Shown here: piece by piece, positions 1 through 9,700 of the stretch | How positions within the stretch are numbered: position 1 is the stretch's first letter | Layout of the letters: every line of letters begins with the position of its first letter | NCBI GenBank assembly: GCA_020442065.1 | Contig: JAGRKZ010000120.1 | Span: 1-35,333, forward strand | Origin: Bauldia sp. | GTDB taxonomy: Bacteria; Pseudomonadota; Alphaproteobacteria; Rhizobiales; Kaistiaceae | DNA: 35,333 bases | Reading direction: 5' to 3' | Position numbers and translations under genes: made by a program | The notes under the pieces: generated by a model | Seen by the model: only the letters and a program-made list of their open reading frames with translations | Database searches by the model: none | What the model was told of the DNA's origin: nothing

Positions 1-33
1 CTGGTCTGGCGGATCGAGGCGGTTCCCGCATGA
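1..33 (+). CDS. 3' end of a head-tail joining/adaptor-like protein (partial)
   Basis: Frame 1 reads LVWRIEAVPA and then a TGA that overlaps the next gene's ATG (ATGA). An ending of this kind is typical of small head-tail adaptor proteins in HK97-like and GTA-like modules. Its position just before tail-completion genes fits. Only ten residues are visible, so the family call rests mainly on position. Confidence 0.5.
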   Translation: MVWRIEAVPA

Positions 34-686
34 GGCTGATCGCAGCGGTCGAGGGACGCCTTGCGGATGTCATGGCGGCGGAGGTAGCGGCCGCCGAGAA
101 GGCGGTCTCGACCGGCGTCCGCGACGGCGCCGAGGGCTTGAAGACCGAGCTCCGCCGTCAGGTCACCTCGGCCGGGCTCGGAGCCCGCCTCGCCAACACC
201 TGGCGGTCGAAGGTCTTCCCGCCCTCGGGGCGGAGCATCAGCGCAGCCGGCTTCGTCTGGTCGAAGGCGCCGGGGATCGTCGGCGTGTACGAGGATGGTG
301 CGGTCATCCGCTCGAAGCGCGGTCTGTTCCTCGCGATACCGCTGCCGGCCGCCGGCAAGTACGGTGACGGCGGCAGGAAGATCACGCCAGGCGGGTTCGA
401 GCGGCGGACCGGGATCAGGCTCCGCTTCGTCTATCGCCGCAACGTGCCGTCGCTGCTGGTTGCCGACAATGCCCGCCTCGACCGTCGTGGTCTCGCGCGG
501 GCGAACATCGGACGGCGGAAGGGCGCGGCATTCACCAAGCTCGCGGGACGCTCGACCGTGCCGGTGTTCCTCCTGGTCCCGCAGGTGCGCGTCCGCAAGC
601 GCCTCGACGTGGCCGGCGCGGCGGACCGTTGGCAGGCGGCGCTGCCGCGCCTCGTCCTCGACAACTGGCAGGAACCGACCCGATGA
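30..686 (+). CDS. DUF6441-like phage tail-completion protein
   Basis: A 218-residue protein with no signal peptide or membrane segment. It has an Ala/Arg-rich helical N-terminus (about residues 1-55), a middle part with FVWSKAPGIVGVYEDG, and a basic C-terminal half with many Arg/Lys. It resembles the DUF6441 family of alphaproteobacterial prophages, which sits where HK97 gp10-type tail-completion proteins lie. The start overlaps the upstream stop (ATGA) and the stop overlaps the next start (ATGA), so the three genes are probably translationally coupled. The family assignment is from memory of sequence style; the virion role is inferred from position. Confidence 0.6.
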   Translation: MRLIAAVEGRLADVMAAEVAAAEKAVSTGVRDGAEGLKTELRRQVTSAGLGARLANTWRSKVFPPSGRSISAAGFVWSKAPGIVGVYEDGAVIRSKRGLFLAIPLPAAGKYGDGGRKITPGGFERRTGIRLRFVYRRNVPSLLVADNARLDRRGLARANIGRRKGAAFTKLAGRSTVPVFLLVPQVRVRKRLDVAGAADRWQAALPRLVLDNWQEPTR

Positions 687-1114
687 CCTCGCGACGCGAG
701 ACGGTGCTTTCCGCTCTGTTCGCGCTGCTCGATGGCGCGTTGTCGGCCAAGGTGCTTCGGAACGAGCCGCTGCCCGAACGCATCCCGCAGGACGGCCTCG
801 TCATCCTGCGGGACGGCGATCCCGGCGAGCCGTCCGTGACCCTCTCTCCGGTGTCGTACCTCTACGAGCACCGCGCCGAGCTGGACGTCGCCGTCCAGGG
901 CGCCGGCGCTTCAGCTCGCGATGCCGCGTTCGATACCCTGCTCGAAACTATCGCTGCGGCAGTAGCCGGGGACCGGACGCTCGGTGGCCTTGCCGATCGC
1001 GTTGAGGCGCTCGCGCCGGTTCCATCCGAGATCGCCACTGAAGGCGCCGTGCCGATCAAGGCAGCCACGATCCCGGTGGTCCTGATCTACGCGACCACCG
1101 ATCCCCTGACCTGA
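683..1114 (+). CDS. Tail terminator-like protein
   Basis: A 143-residue protein starting MTSRRETVLSAL at an ATG that overlaps the upstream stop; an in-frame ATG at 629 would overlap the previous gene heavily and is less likely. The pattern is an N-terminal helix, then a strand-rich part with YLYEHRAELDVAVQG and a C-terminal strand (AATIPVVLIYATTDPLT). This matches small tail-terminator or tail-completion proteins, which are encoded just before the tail tube. Homologues in rhizobial prophages are often labelled 'acyl-CoA transferase', which I consider an annotation error. The function is inferred from position and size. Confidence 0.6.
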   Translation: MTSRRETVLSALFALLDGALSAKVLRNEPLPERIPQDGLVILRDGDPGEPSVTLSPVSYLYEHRAELDVAVQGAGASARDAAFDTLLETIAAAVAGDRTLGGLADRVEALAPVPSEIATEGAVPIKAATIPVVLIYATTDPLT

Positions 1115-1140
1115 ACCCACTCAAGACTACGAGGTGAACC

Positions 1141-2085
1141 ATGGCTCGCGCCTACGGCGCCAACGCCCAGCTGCTTGCTGCCTTCGAGACCACCTACGGC
1201 ACGCCGCCGGTCTCCGGATTCCGGAAGATGCCCTTCGTCTCCTCGACGCTCGGCTCCGAGCAGGGGCTGATCGCCTCCGATTTGTTGGGGTATGGCCGCG
1301 ATCCCTTGGCGCCGATGCGCGACGTGATCGCCGCCGGCGGCGACATCGTCGTGCCGATCGACCTCCGCAACTTCGGCCATTGGCTGAAGCTCAGCTTCGG
1401 TGTCCCGATTACCACCGAGGATACCGGCGTCTATACCCACGAGTTCCAATCGGGGTCCTACAATCTCCCCAGTCTCTCGATCGAGATCGGTATGCCCGAG
1501 GTGCCGGCCTACTTCATGTCGGCCGGCATCCGGGCAAACACGCTTGCCTTCAATATGCAGCGGTCGGGCCCGGCCAATGCCACGGTCTCCTGCATTGCCC
1601 AGGGGGAGACGCGGACCGCATCGAGCGCTGCCGGGGCGCCGACCGAGCAGGCTCTCGCCCGCTTCAACCAGTTCCAGGGCGAGGTCCGGCGCGACGGGCA
1701 GCTCCTCGGCAATGTCACCGGCGCCGAGCTCACCTATTCCAATAACCTCGACCGGATCGAGACGCTCCGCGCCGACGGCAAGATCGCCGGCGCCGATCCG
1801 ACCATCGCGGCGCTCACGGGAACGCTGGAGGTCCGCTTCGCCGACACCACCTTGATCGATGCCGCGACCAACGGTGCGGCGAGCGAGCTCGAGTTCTCAT
1901 ACACCATTGACGCCGACAACCTGTTCAAGCTGACCGCCCACGCCGTCTATCTGCCGAAGCCGAAGCTTGCGGTTCAGGGACCGGGTGGAGTCCAGGCATC
2001 CTTCGCTTGGCAAGCGGCGCGCGATGGCGTCCTCGGACGGATGTGCACTGCCGTCCTCATCAACGACGTAGCGAGCTACGCATGA
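1141..2085 (+). CDS. Major tail tube protein
   Basis: A 314-residue protein beginning MARAYGANAQLLAAFETTYG, typical of siphovirus tail tube proteins in alphaproteobacterial prophages. Gly/Thr-rich beta segments run through it, for example GVYTHEFQSGSYNLPSLSIEIG near residues 100-120, as expected for a tube subunit that polymerises around the tape measure. GAGGTG lies just before the ATG as a ribosome site. It follows the tail terminator and precedes the assembly chaperones, the standard order. The stop overlaps the next ATG (ATGA). Long for a tube protein, it may carry an additional surface domain. Confidence 0.85.
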   Translation: MARAYGANAQLLAAFETTYGTPPVSGFRKMPFVSSTLGSEQGLIASDLLGYGRDPLAPMRDVIAAGGDIVVPIDLRNFGHWLKLSFGVPITTEDTGVYTHEFQSGSYNLPSLSIEIGMPEVPAYFMSAGIRANTLAFNMQRSGPANATVSCIAQGETRTASSAAGAPTEQALARFNQFQGEVRRDGQLLGNVTGAELTYSNNLDRIETLRADGKIAGADPTIAALTGTLEVRFADTTLIDAATNGAASELEFSYTIDADNLFKLTAHAVYLPKPKLAVQGPGGVQASFAWQAARDGVLGRMCTAVLINDVASYA

Positions 2086-2525
2086 TCCGCCTCGACCTCA
2101 AACGCGAGCCTTACCCGCTCGACCTCGGCCACGGTGTTGTCGTTACCGTCGCGCCGCTCACCTCGGCGTTGCTCATGGCCGCCCGTCACGACCCGGCGGT
2201 CAACGCGACGCCGGTGGACAGCCCCACGGTGACGGCCGCCCGCACCCTGGCGCTCATCAAGGCGGTCGGGCGGCGCGGCATCCTTGCCTGGGAAGGTGTC
2301 GGAGACACCGACGGCAACCCGATCGACCCCTCGCCCGAGCGGATCGATGCGCTCCTCGACCTCTATCCGATCGCGGAGAGCTTCGAACGGCTCTATCTCG
2401 GACCCGCTCTTCTGCTGGACGCGGAAAAAAACGTCTCACCGCCCTCGCGGAATGGCACTTCGGCGGGGGCGGGCACTACTGCGAGGCCTGTGGCTCCCCG
2501 TGCGAAGCGTGCCCGTACCGGGTGA
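2082..2525 (+). CDS. Tail assembly chaperone, unshifted (gpG-like) product
   Basis: A 147-residue zero-frame product starting MIRLDLKREPYPLDLG at an ATG overlapping the tube gene's stop. The first 115 or so residues look like a real folded domain. After the A7 run at 2425-2431 the zero-frame tail becomes low-complexity (SPPSRNGTSAGAGTTARP), as is usual when the conserved reading continues in another frame. Position between tube and tape measure is that of lambda gpG and its many analogues, which bind the tape measure protein and recruit tube subunits but are absent from the virion. Confidence 0.7.
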   Translation: MIRLDLKREPYPLDLGHGVVVTVAPLTSALLMAARHDPAVNATPVDSPTVTAARTLALIKAVGRRGILAWEGVGDTDGNPIDPSPERIDALLDLYPIAESFERLYLGPALLLDAEKNVSPPSRNGTSAGAGTTARPVAPRAKRARTG

Positions 2526-2746
2526 ACGCGCCACGGACGGTCGAGGGTTTTGGCGTGTGGGACGTCATCCTCAAGAGCGCCGGCCAACTCCGCATTGCCC
2601 ATGGCGTCATTCTCGGTCTCGACTTCGGAGCCATCCTCGGTCTCGGCGCCGCCCTCGGGACAGATGTCCACATGCTCGGCGAGTGCCTGCCCGCGATCGA
2701 GGCGGCCATCGTCCGCAAGATGAACGAACAGCTCCAGGCGCGCTGA
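2082..2746 (+). CDS. Tail assembly chaperone, -1 frameshift (gpG-T-like) product
   Basis: Reading 2082-2432 in frame, then slipping back one base and continuing from 2432, gives an open frame of about 221 residues ending at 2746. The shifted part starts RLTALAEWHFGGGGHYCEAC and includes CxxCxxxCxxC, a possible zinc site. It joins the frame that begins VNAPRTVEGFGVWDVI at GTG 2522, which could also be a separate start. The C-terminal part has a hydrophobic Gly/Leu-rich stretch (GVILGLDFGAILGLGAALG). The -1 extension is a conserved feature of this gene pair across long-tailed phages. Not proven here, but frame, motif and position agree. Confidence 0.7.
2426..2432 (+). promoter_or_regulatory. 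Slippery heptamer A AAA AAC for -1 frameshifting
   Basis: In the zero frame the codons are GAA AAA AAC, giving the canonical X XXY YYZ form A AAA AAC inside a seven-A run. Both P-site and A-site tRNAs can re-pair after a one-base backward slip. The GC-rich DNA downstream could form a stimulatory structure, but I did not identify a specific stem. The run is conspicuous in a gene that otherwise has few A runs. Confidence 0.7.
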
Positions 2747-2752
2747 CCTTCC

Positions 2753-5179
2753 ATGGCCGATCGCCAGATCTCCATCCGTCTCGCCGTTGTCGACGGCAAC
2801 AAGACCAAGGCGGAGCTCCGCTCCGTCGGCGACGAGGGCGACAAAAGCCTCAACAAGATCGCGACGGCCGGGAAGCCTGCCTCCTCGGCGTTGAAGGCGA
2901 TTGACGCCGCTTCGCGCGACCTCGGTGGTCAGTTCGGAAGCCTCACCACCCGGCTCGGGCCGGCCGCCGCTGCGCTTCGTGCCCTTGGTCCGGTCGGGGT
3001 CGGCGTCGCCGTTGGTCTCGGCGCCATTGCCGGCGTGATCGCCGCCGGGCTTCCCCAGTTCGCCGAGGCCGAACGGATGGCGCTCCGGCTCGAACAGGTG
3101 CTCAGGGCCACCGGCCATGCCTCTGGTCTTACCGCGCGGGAGATCAGGGCGCTCGCCGACGAGACCGAGCGTTCGACTTTTGCTACCGCCGAGGAGGTCC
3201 AGGAAGCGGCCGCGGTGCTTGCTACCTTCCGCTCGGTCCAGGGCGATACCTTCCGCCAGACGCTGGTTCTTGCCCAGGACCTCTCCGCTGTCTTCGGCCA
3301 GTCACTCACCTCCTCAGTGACCCAGCTCGGCAAGGCGCTGGAGGACCCGATCCAGGGGATCAGCGCTCTCCGCCGGGTCGGCGTCTCCTTCAGCGCCACC
3401 CAGCGCGAGATGATCGAGGGAATGGTCAAGGCCGGCGATGTCGCCTCCGCCCAGAAACTCATCCTTGAAACCCTCGCCAAACAGGTGGGTGGCGCGGGCG
3501 AGGCCGAGGCGTCGGGTCTCGCGGGGGCCTTCGATCGCGCCAAGGACGCGGTCGGCAACTTCCTCGAAGGGATTGTCGAGGTGACCGGGATTGCCGGTGC
3601 CACCGAGGCAGCGCTGGAAAGAATCGCCGGCGGCATCAAGCGGGTCAACGACGCCCTCTTCACCGAGTGGCCGATCGGCGAACAGGTGGTTGCCGCCAAC
3701 CGGGAGCTGATCGAAGCGCAGGATAGGCTCGCGACACTGGAGGAACGGCTTGGTGACATGACCGGCCGCGCCCGCGCGGTCGCCGAAGCCCAGGCCAGGC
3801 AGCTCCGCGAGCAAGTCGCCGATCTGGAGGCCGAGGTCGAGGCGCTGATCGAGCGCGGCCGTGCCGAAGTGGCCGAGATGGAGCGGGCGGAGGCGGGCCG
3901 GGCCGCCGCGGAAGCCAACGCGAGGACGGAAACAGCGCTTGGGCGCCTTCGGGAGCTCAGGGAGGAGCTGGAGGGGCTCGGGACGACCGACGAGAAGATC
4001 GCGGCGGTCAACATCAAACTCGCCGAGACCGTCGCGCAGCTTGATGCGCTCCGCAATCCCGATGGCTCCAACGTTACGGCGATCGAGGATGCCATCAATG
4101 CCGCGACTGAGATCGCCCGCAGGCGGATCGAGGCTCTGGAGAAGCCGGCGCTCGACGCCGCCGAGCGCCAGGCCGAGACCACCAAGCGCCTCCTCGACGA
4201 TCTCGGACGGGCGATCGACTCCTTCGGCGACAAGCGTGCCGAGTTCGTCGAGAACTATCTCAAGCGGCTTGGCGAGGGCGTTGCTCCTGAGGTCCGCGTC
4301 GAGGTCGAGGCGCTCGCCAATCGGCTCTACGACTTGAAGGAAGCCGAGACGGCCGCGGCGGAGGCGACCCGATCCCAGTCAGAACTGATGTCGGAGGGAA
4401 GATCCGTCACCGAGGCCAACCGTACCGCGACCGAGCGTTATGCGGACGAGATTGCCCGGCTGAACGGGCTGCTAGCAGCCGGCGCCATCGACCAAGAGAC
4501 CTATGCGCGGGCAGCGGATTCCGCCGCCGATGCTCTCGAACAGGCAAACCGGGCCGCGCTGCAGTCGGCGACCGACGCGCAATCGGGCCTGAAGCGCGCG
4601 ATCGACGACTATCTCGCCACGGTCCGAGACTCTGCCAAGCGAGCCGAGGACTTCCTAAAGGACGCGTTCTCCGGAATCGAGGACGCGATCGTCCAGTTCG
4701 CCACCACCGGCAAGCTCGAAATCCGGTCCCTCGCTGACTCCATCGTTGCCGACCTGATCCGCATCCAGGTCCAGAAGTACATCACCGGACCACTCGCCGG
4801 GTTGCTGGGAGGTCTCGTAGGGAGCGGCTCGGGCGCCTCATTGTTCACCGGCCTCTTCCACCATGGCGGACCGGTCACTGCCGGCGCCGGGGCCAGCCGC
4901 GGTCCGGTGCCTGCCTTCGCCTTCGAAGGCGCACCGCGGCTTCACGGCGGCGGCATGATGCTGCGACCCGACGAGGTGCCGGCGATCCTGCAGACCGGCG
5001 AGCGGGTGCTCTCTCGTCGCGATGTCGCCGACCTCGGCCGCGATCGGAGCTCCGCGCTGGCGCCGATGGTGGTGACCTTCAACGTCACCACGCCGGATGC
5101 AGGCTCGTTCCGGCGGGCACAGGGTCAGATCGCTGCCGAGATGACCGCGGCGCTCGAACGCGCGCGGCGCAATCTATAG
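2753..5179 (+). CDS. Tail tape measure protein (lambda gpH type)
   Basis: An 808-residue protein, the longest helical protein of the tail module, which sets tail length. A Gly/Ala/Val-rich hydrophobic segment lies near residues 80-105. Long Ala/Glu/Arg-rich coiled coils run from about 300 to 620. The C-terminal part, around residues 620-760, has ATTGKLEIRSLADSIVADLIR, then Gly-rich FHHGGPV and PAILQTGERVLSRRDV, the lambda-family tape measure C-terminal signature. It follows the frameshifted chaperone by a few bases, as expected, because the chaperones coat this protein. At roughly 1.5 angstrom per residue it would give a tail of about 120 nm (inference). Confidence 0.9.
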   Translation: MADRQISIRLAVVDGNKTKAELRSVGDEGDKSLNKIATAGKPASSALKAIDAASRDLGGQFGSLTTRLGPAAAALRALGPVGVGVAVGLGAIAGVIAAGLPQFAEAERMALRLEQVLRATGHASGLTAREIRALADETERSTFATAEEVQEAAAVLATFRSVQGDTFRQTLVLAQDLSAVFGQSLTSSVTQLGKALEDPIQGISALRRVGVSFSATQREMIEGMVKAGDVASAQKLILETLAKQVGGAGEAEASGLAGAFDRAKDAVGNFLEGIVEVTGIAGATEAALERIAGGIKRVNDALFTEWPIGEQVVAANRELIEAQDRLATLEERLGDMTGRARAVAEAQARQLREQVADLEAEVEALIERGRAEVAEMERAEAGRAAAEANARTETALGRLRELREELEGLGTTDEKIAAVNIKLAETVAQLDALRNPDGSNVTAIEDAINAATEIARRRIEALEKPALDAAERQAETTKRLLDDLGRAIDSFGDKRAEFVENYLKRLGEGVAPEVRVEVEALANRLYDLKEAETAAAEATRSQSELMSEGRSVTEANRTATERYADEIARLNGLLAAGAIDQETYARAADSAADALEQANRAALQSATDAQSGLKRAIDDYLATVRDSAKRAEDFLKDAFSGIEDAIVQFATTGKLEIRSLADSIVADLIRIQVQKYITGPLAGLLGGLVGSGSGASLFTGLFHHGGPVTAGAGASRGPVPAFAFEGAPRLHGGGMMLRPDEVPAILQTGERVLSRRDVADLGRDRSSALAPMVVTFNVTTPDAGSFRRAQGQIAAEMTAALERARRNL

Positions 5180-5189
5180 GGATCGAGAC

Positions 5190-5774
5190 TTGCCCGGCTT
5201 CCATGACGTCTCGTTCCCTGACGCCATCGCGCGGGGAGCAACCGGCGGCCCGGAGTACTCCACCGACGTCGTGATGGTCGGCTCAGGCTACGAGCAGCGG
5301 AACGTCAATTGGGCTTCGGCCCGCGCCCGTTACGACATCTCGACCGGCATCCGCACCCGCGAGCAGATGGCCGAGGTGATCGCTTTCTTCAGGGCAAGGA
5401 AGGGACGCGCCTACGGCTTTCGTTTCCGCGACTGGGCTGACTTTGAGGCAGTCGACCAGCCGCTGGTCGAAGTGACCACCACGGTCTGGCAGCTGGCCAG
5501 GCAGTATCCGAGCGGTCCTTATGCCGACCTCCGCACCATCACCAAGCCGGTGTCGGGGACCGTGGTCGTGAAGGTCAACGCCAATGTCGTGTTGCCCTCA
5601 ATCGATCATCTCACCGGGCGCGTCACCTTCGGCTCGCCGCCCGTGGCCAACCCGACTGCGTCCTTCCTGTTCGACGTACCCGTCCGCTTCGACACCGACC
5701 ACCTGCAAGTCGTCTCGCCCGCCTATCACCTGCAAAATATCCAATCGATCCCGCTGATCGAGATCAGGGCCTGA
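5190..5774 (+). CDS. Distal tail protein, DUF2460 family (GTA gp12-like)
   Basis: A 194-residue protein beginning MPGFHDVSFPDAIARGATGGPEY, diagnostic of the DUF2460/TIGR02217 family. Further family marks are YEQRNVNWASARARYDISTGIR and GRAYGFRFRDWADF. In the Rhodobacter GTA the equivalent forms a ring between tail tube and hub. The start is TTG at 5190, preceded by AGGGATCGAG; no better ATG fits the conserved N-terminus. It comes right after the tape measure and before the DUF2163 protein, the canonical GTA-type order. Confidence 0.9.
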   Translation: MPGFHDVSFPDAIARGATGGPEYSTDVVMVGSGYEQRNVNWASARARYDISTGIRTREQMAEVIAFFRARKGRAYGFRFRDWADFEAVDQPLVEVTTTVWQLARQYPSGPYADLRTITKPVSGTVVVKVNANVVLPSIDHLTGRVTFGSPPVANPTASFLFDVPVRFDTDHLQVVSPAYHLQNIQSIPLIEIRA

Positions 5775-5781
5775 CCACCCG

Positions 5782-6618
5782 ATGAAGACCGTCTCTCCCG
5801 CGCTCGCCGCTCACATCACCGGCGAGGTGACGACGCTCGCGAGTTGCTGGCGCCTCGATCGGACCGATGGCTGGGTTCGCGGCTTCACCGACCACGACCA
5901 GGACATCGTCTTCGAGGGCGTCACCTATGTCGCAGCGACCGGCTTCCTGCCGAGTGCCGTGAAATCCGGCTCCGACCTCTCGGTCGACAACCTCGATATC
6001 GAGGGGTTTCTGGATGATGACGCACTCAAGGCCGCGGACTTGTCCGCCGGTCTCTTCGACGGCGCGAGGATTGAGGTCTTCCTGGTCAACTGGGCCGCCC
6101 TCGGCCAGGGCAAGCTGATCCTCCGAAAAGGCTGGCTCGGCGAGGTCAAGCGCGCTGACCAGCGCTTCTCCGCCGAAATCCGCGGTCTCGCCAACCTCCT
6201 CCAGCAGACCCACGGCAAGCTCTATTCGCGGCTCTGCCGCGTTGATCTCGGCTCATCCGAGTGCACGGTCAACCTCGCTCCGCTCAGCGATGACGCAACC
6301 GTCGACGAAGTCGTAGCCGCCGATCAGATAATCATTACGACCGCGCGGCCGTCAGGCTTCTTCACCTTCGGCAAGGCGACCTTCCTCACCGGCGCAAACG
6401 CCGGCGCCTCGAACGAAGTGCTCCTCCACGATCAGCAGACCATCCGCTTCTTCGTGCCGATGACCCGCCCGATCGCCGTCGGCGACACCGTCCGCCTCGT
6501 CACGGGCTGCGACAAAACCCCAGAGACCTGTCACGCCAAGTTCGGCAACATCCTCAATTTCCGGGGCGAGCCGCACATCCCGGGAAATGACAAGGTGTTC
6601 TCGTACCCGGTGCGCTGA
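5782..6618 (+). CDS. Tail hub protein, DUF2163 family (GTA gp13-like)
   Basis: A 278-residue protein with an N-terminal DUF2163 domain (about 15-165; GFTDHDQDIVFEGVTY is characteristic) and a C-terminal domain with RLVTGCDKTPETCHAKFGN and NFRGEPHIPG, typical of TIGR02218. Four cysteines (C152, C161, C243, C250) lie in the conserved positions; I recall that the GTA hub homologue was reported with a bound iron-sulphur cluster, not checked. It begins eight bases after the preceding stop. It is the last tail gene before the 4.7-kb antisense insertion; its usual partner, the NlpC/P60 gene, only appears at 11333. Confidence 0.9.
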   Translation: MKTVSPALAAHITGEVTTLASCWRLDRTDGWVRGFTDHDQDIVFEGVTYVAATGFLPSAVKSGSDLSVDNLDIEGFLDDDALKAADLSAGLFDGARIEVFLVNWAALGQGKLILRKGWLGEVKRADQRFSAEIRGLANLLQQTHGKLYSRLCRVDLGSSECTVNLAPLSDDATVDEVVAADQIIITTARPSGFFTFGKATFLTGANAGASNEVLLHDQQTIRFFVPMTRPIAVGDTVRLVTGCDKTPETCHAKFGNILNFRGEPHIPGNDKVFSYPVR

Positions 6619-6727
6619 CCAGCATTGGCATTGTGACCGACACTCACCGCGACGGAATCGCCTGAGTACGGCTGCCACGAACTCTAAGGTTCGCGGTTTG
6701 CGCTGCGCGTGGAGGCGGACTCCTTTT

Positions 6728-9700
6728 CTAATTCTCGTTCTCGGGATGGGCGTCGCCAAAGGTGACTACGATTGAAGGCGCCTCGGCTAAACCTACAAGC
6801 TTGACGCCATTAAGAGGACGCACCGTTGCGCGATTGGCGGGATCCAGTATCAGTCGCACCTCGTCGCGGTAACCCTCCTCTAGACCGCTCACTAAGGCGA
6901 GAATGAAGTCGTTACCGCGTTCCTTCGCTCGCTCGTATTCGGCGTTGGACATTTCGACGGAGCTTTGAGGGGAGCGTCCCGTCGCTTTCATTTCGACAAA
7001 GGTCTTCCAGCTGATCGCACCATCTGCACCGACGCCATGACGATTCCGGAAGTCCACTAACTCATCTTCGGCCGAAGTCTCCAATGCCTGCGCGAGCAGC
7101 TCCCACGCGCGCTGATCGAGATCGGCCTGCGTGTATGCTGAGGGAGCGGAGCGCGACGCTGGATCGGTCGGTCTGCTAGGCGGAGGTGTGTCATGCAGAT
7201 TTGGTTTGGGCTGTGGGGCCGTCGGCTTCGCTTCGCCGCCGGTGACAACGATGGCGCCTACGATCGGACCAATGTCTTCCTTAAGCTTGCGCAGCTTCAC
7301 GTTAGGTCCCTTTCCAGACGGTGCGCTCACCGAGATCTTCTTTTTGGGCGCCGCATTGATCTTGGCCACACGATCTTGCATGGCCTCGGCGTGCTCTTCG
7401 TCGGATGCCAGTCGAATTGCCACCGTTGCAGCCTCGCGGCCTTCCTGCCAGGCAACCACCCATTCCGCCTCGATGCCGCGACGTGATGCGGCAGGAAATA
7501 AGGATGCGATCGCATGGCCGCCGTATTCTCGTTTTGGCAGCGCGTCCTCCCACGCGTGCAGTTCCAGCGGACTAAAGGTAAGAAGCGCCTCAAGCTCAAT
7601 AGCGATGTTGCCGGATGATAGTTCCTCGTCTTTGGCCGAGACCGCGATAGGGTTCGGATAAACGAACAATGGAATCTCGCGCAATTGGTCCCACGCGATA
7701 GACATGTGCTCTCGAGTTTCGGGATTGTTCCGCGCGAGTTCATCTGACAGGTGATCGACAGCCCGAACAAAGTGCGCCCTGACTCCATCGCCTCGATCTC
7801 GTGCAGCCTCCCGGTCATCCGTGACCCTCAGGCTAGGCGATCTGCGTGTTACCCCTGCAAGAGCGATCAGCTGCGGTAGTTCACGCACGTCGCATGGCGG
7901 CGTCCAGAGCCTGCGATTGGGAAGCGCCTTCGCTAACTGGTTTCGCAGTTCCGGATCATCGATGAAGAACATCGGCCGTTCGGATTGCCATCGATCGGCG
8001 CAATGCAGCGGAAGTGTTTTCAGTCGCTCACGATGCCTGCGCTCGGCGTGTTGCAACAGGGGCTCGATGTATCGATAGACATCGATCAGGCTGGCCGTCA
8101 CCTGAACGTCGTAGGGTTGGCCTGCCACCCTTTTCAGGAAGGACAAGCAATCATCTAGCGATGGCTCACGCACATCGAGAGCCGCCCATAGAGTTGTGTA
8201 GGCCGGCCCCCCCGGCACGAAACGCGCTCGATCGTGGAAGATGTCCTTGCCGCGAAGTAGGTCTGAGGGTCGCCGCCAAGCGTCGCCACCGATGTATATG
8301 AGTCCCATCCCCTCCGCGAACCTAGCTCGTAGTTCTTGGGCGGTGAGATCGCCAATCCGTGTGTTCCACCCAACAGTAGTCGGTACGTGCTTGGCGATGT
8401 TCCGATACACCTGCATGACCTGAGAGTCGTTGGGATGCTCGCTTCCATCGCGCAGATCGCGCAAGAGTGTCACCAGATCACTGACGCGCACCGAGGTGAT
8501 TAGACCGAGCGTGGTCGCGAAATCTGCCCCGAAATCATTCGGCTCGATGTCCACTACGAATGCGGTGTTTGCGTAAAGTGTCTGGGTCTCGGATGTCTTC
8601 ACAACCGCTGCACTCGGCGCAACGAGGTCTCCCTTGCCGATCGCGATCCATTCGGTCTCGCGCAATTTGACGAGCCAGTCCGCGGTGACCGACGACCTTG
8701 CGTAGGTGTAAACGCGTGCCACGTGCTGCGAAGCGACCGTCTTTCTATCCGCATAGCGGCGTTCCCAAGCGCGCGCCAATGCCTTGAGCAGCGCGGGGCT
8801 ACGAACCCGCAAGTCTTTCTTTGACAACTTGGGGAAGGCGGCGAGAACACGCTCCAAATCGGGCGAAACATAATCGCGCGGCACTAGCTCGGCTCCAACC
8901 GCGCGTAACTCGCGGACCCGCGTGGTCCCGCCCCAGCGCACGGCTCCCGTCTCGTTCAATCGGGGTGCGGTTTCCGCCCCGAGTAGCATCAGAAACTTCC
9001 GCGGGCCACGCGAAACAACGCCATCCGCCCGCCTGCGGGAGTGTCGCGTTGCGCCCGTCTTCAGCTGCTCATCATATCGCGCCGCGATCCATTGGATTGC
9101 GGGTAGCGTTCCCGCCGCTGTGGGCCAATACGGAAAGTCGGAGTCCAACGTCTTGCAGAGGTATGCGTCACCGGGAGAGACCTTTTGGCGATGTGGCTTG
9201 CCAGCCTTGTAGACGTAGCCGTCCAGAAGCAAGACAGAGCCAACATCGCGACCAAGTTCCTCCGCCCTGCGATCGCTCAGTTCATCAAAGCGGTCGCGCA
9301 GTTCACGTAAGTCCACATCTTCGATCTGCAGCTTCTCATCGTCGAAGCGTTCCGCGAAGGCGGCGAGTTCGGTCTCGGCATCAACGGTCGTTCGGAACGC
9401 GGCGTTCTCGGCGAGCCAAGCGACAACAACGTCGCCGTCATCTCCAAGCTCGTAGGCAGGATGCAACCGGTCCAAGAGATTCCAGCGAGTGGCAAAGTGG
9501 GATGCCTCTCCGCCAAGAATCAATGGTTTCGCGGTTTCTCCCGCACGCAGACAAGACAGCGCGCGGCCGTCATCGGAAAGCCAGATTGGCACATTGAATA
9601 GTTCGTCATCATCATGGCACTCGATAAGAATGCGGGCCGCCTTGACCCACCACGCAGGTGTCTTGGGAGTGAATAGGTTGCGCTCGAAACCATTCAGCAA

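Noticed and set aside
2929..4233. A 434-codon minus-strand frame opposite the tape measure gene
   Set aside because: Ser/Ala/Arg low-complexity translation and full overlap with a well supported tape measure gene.
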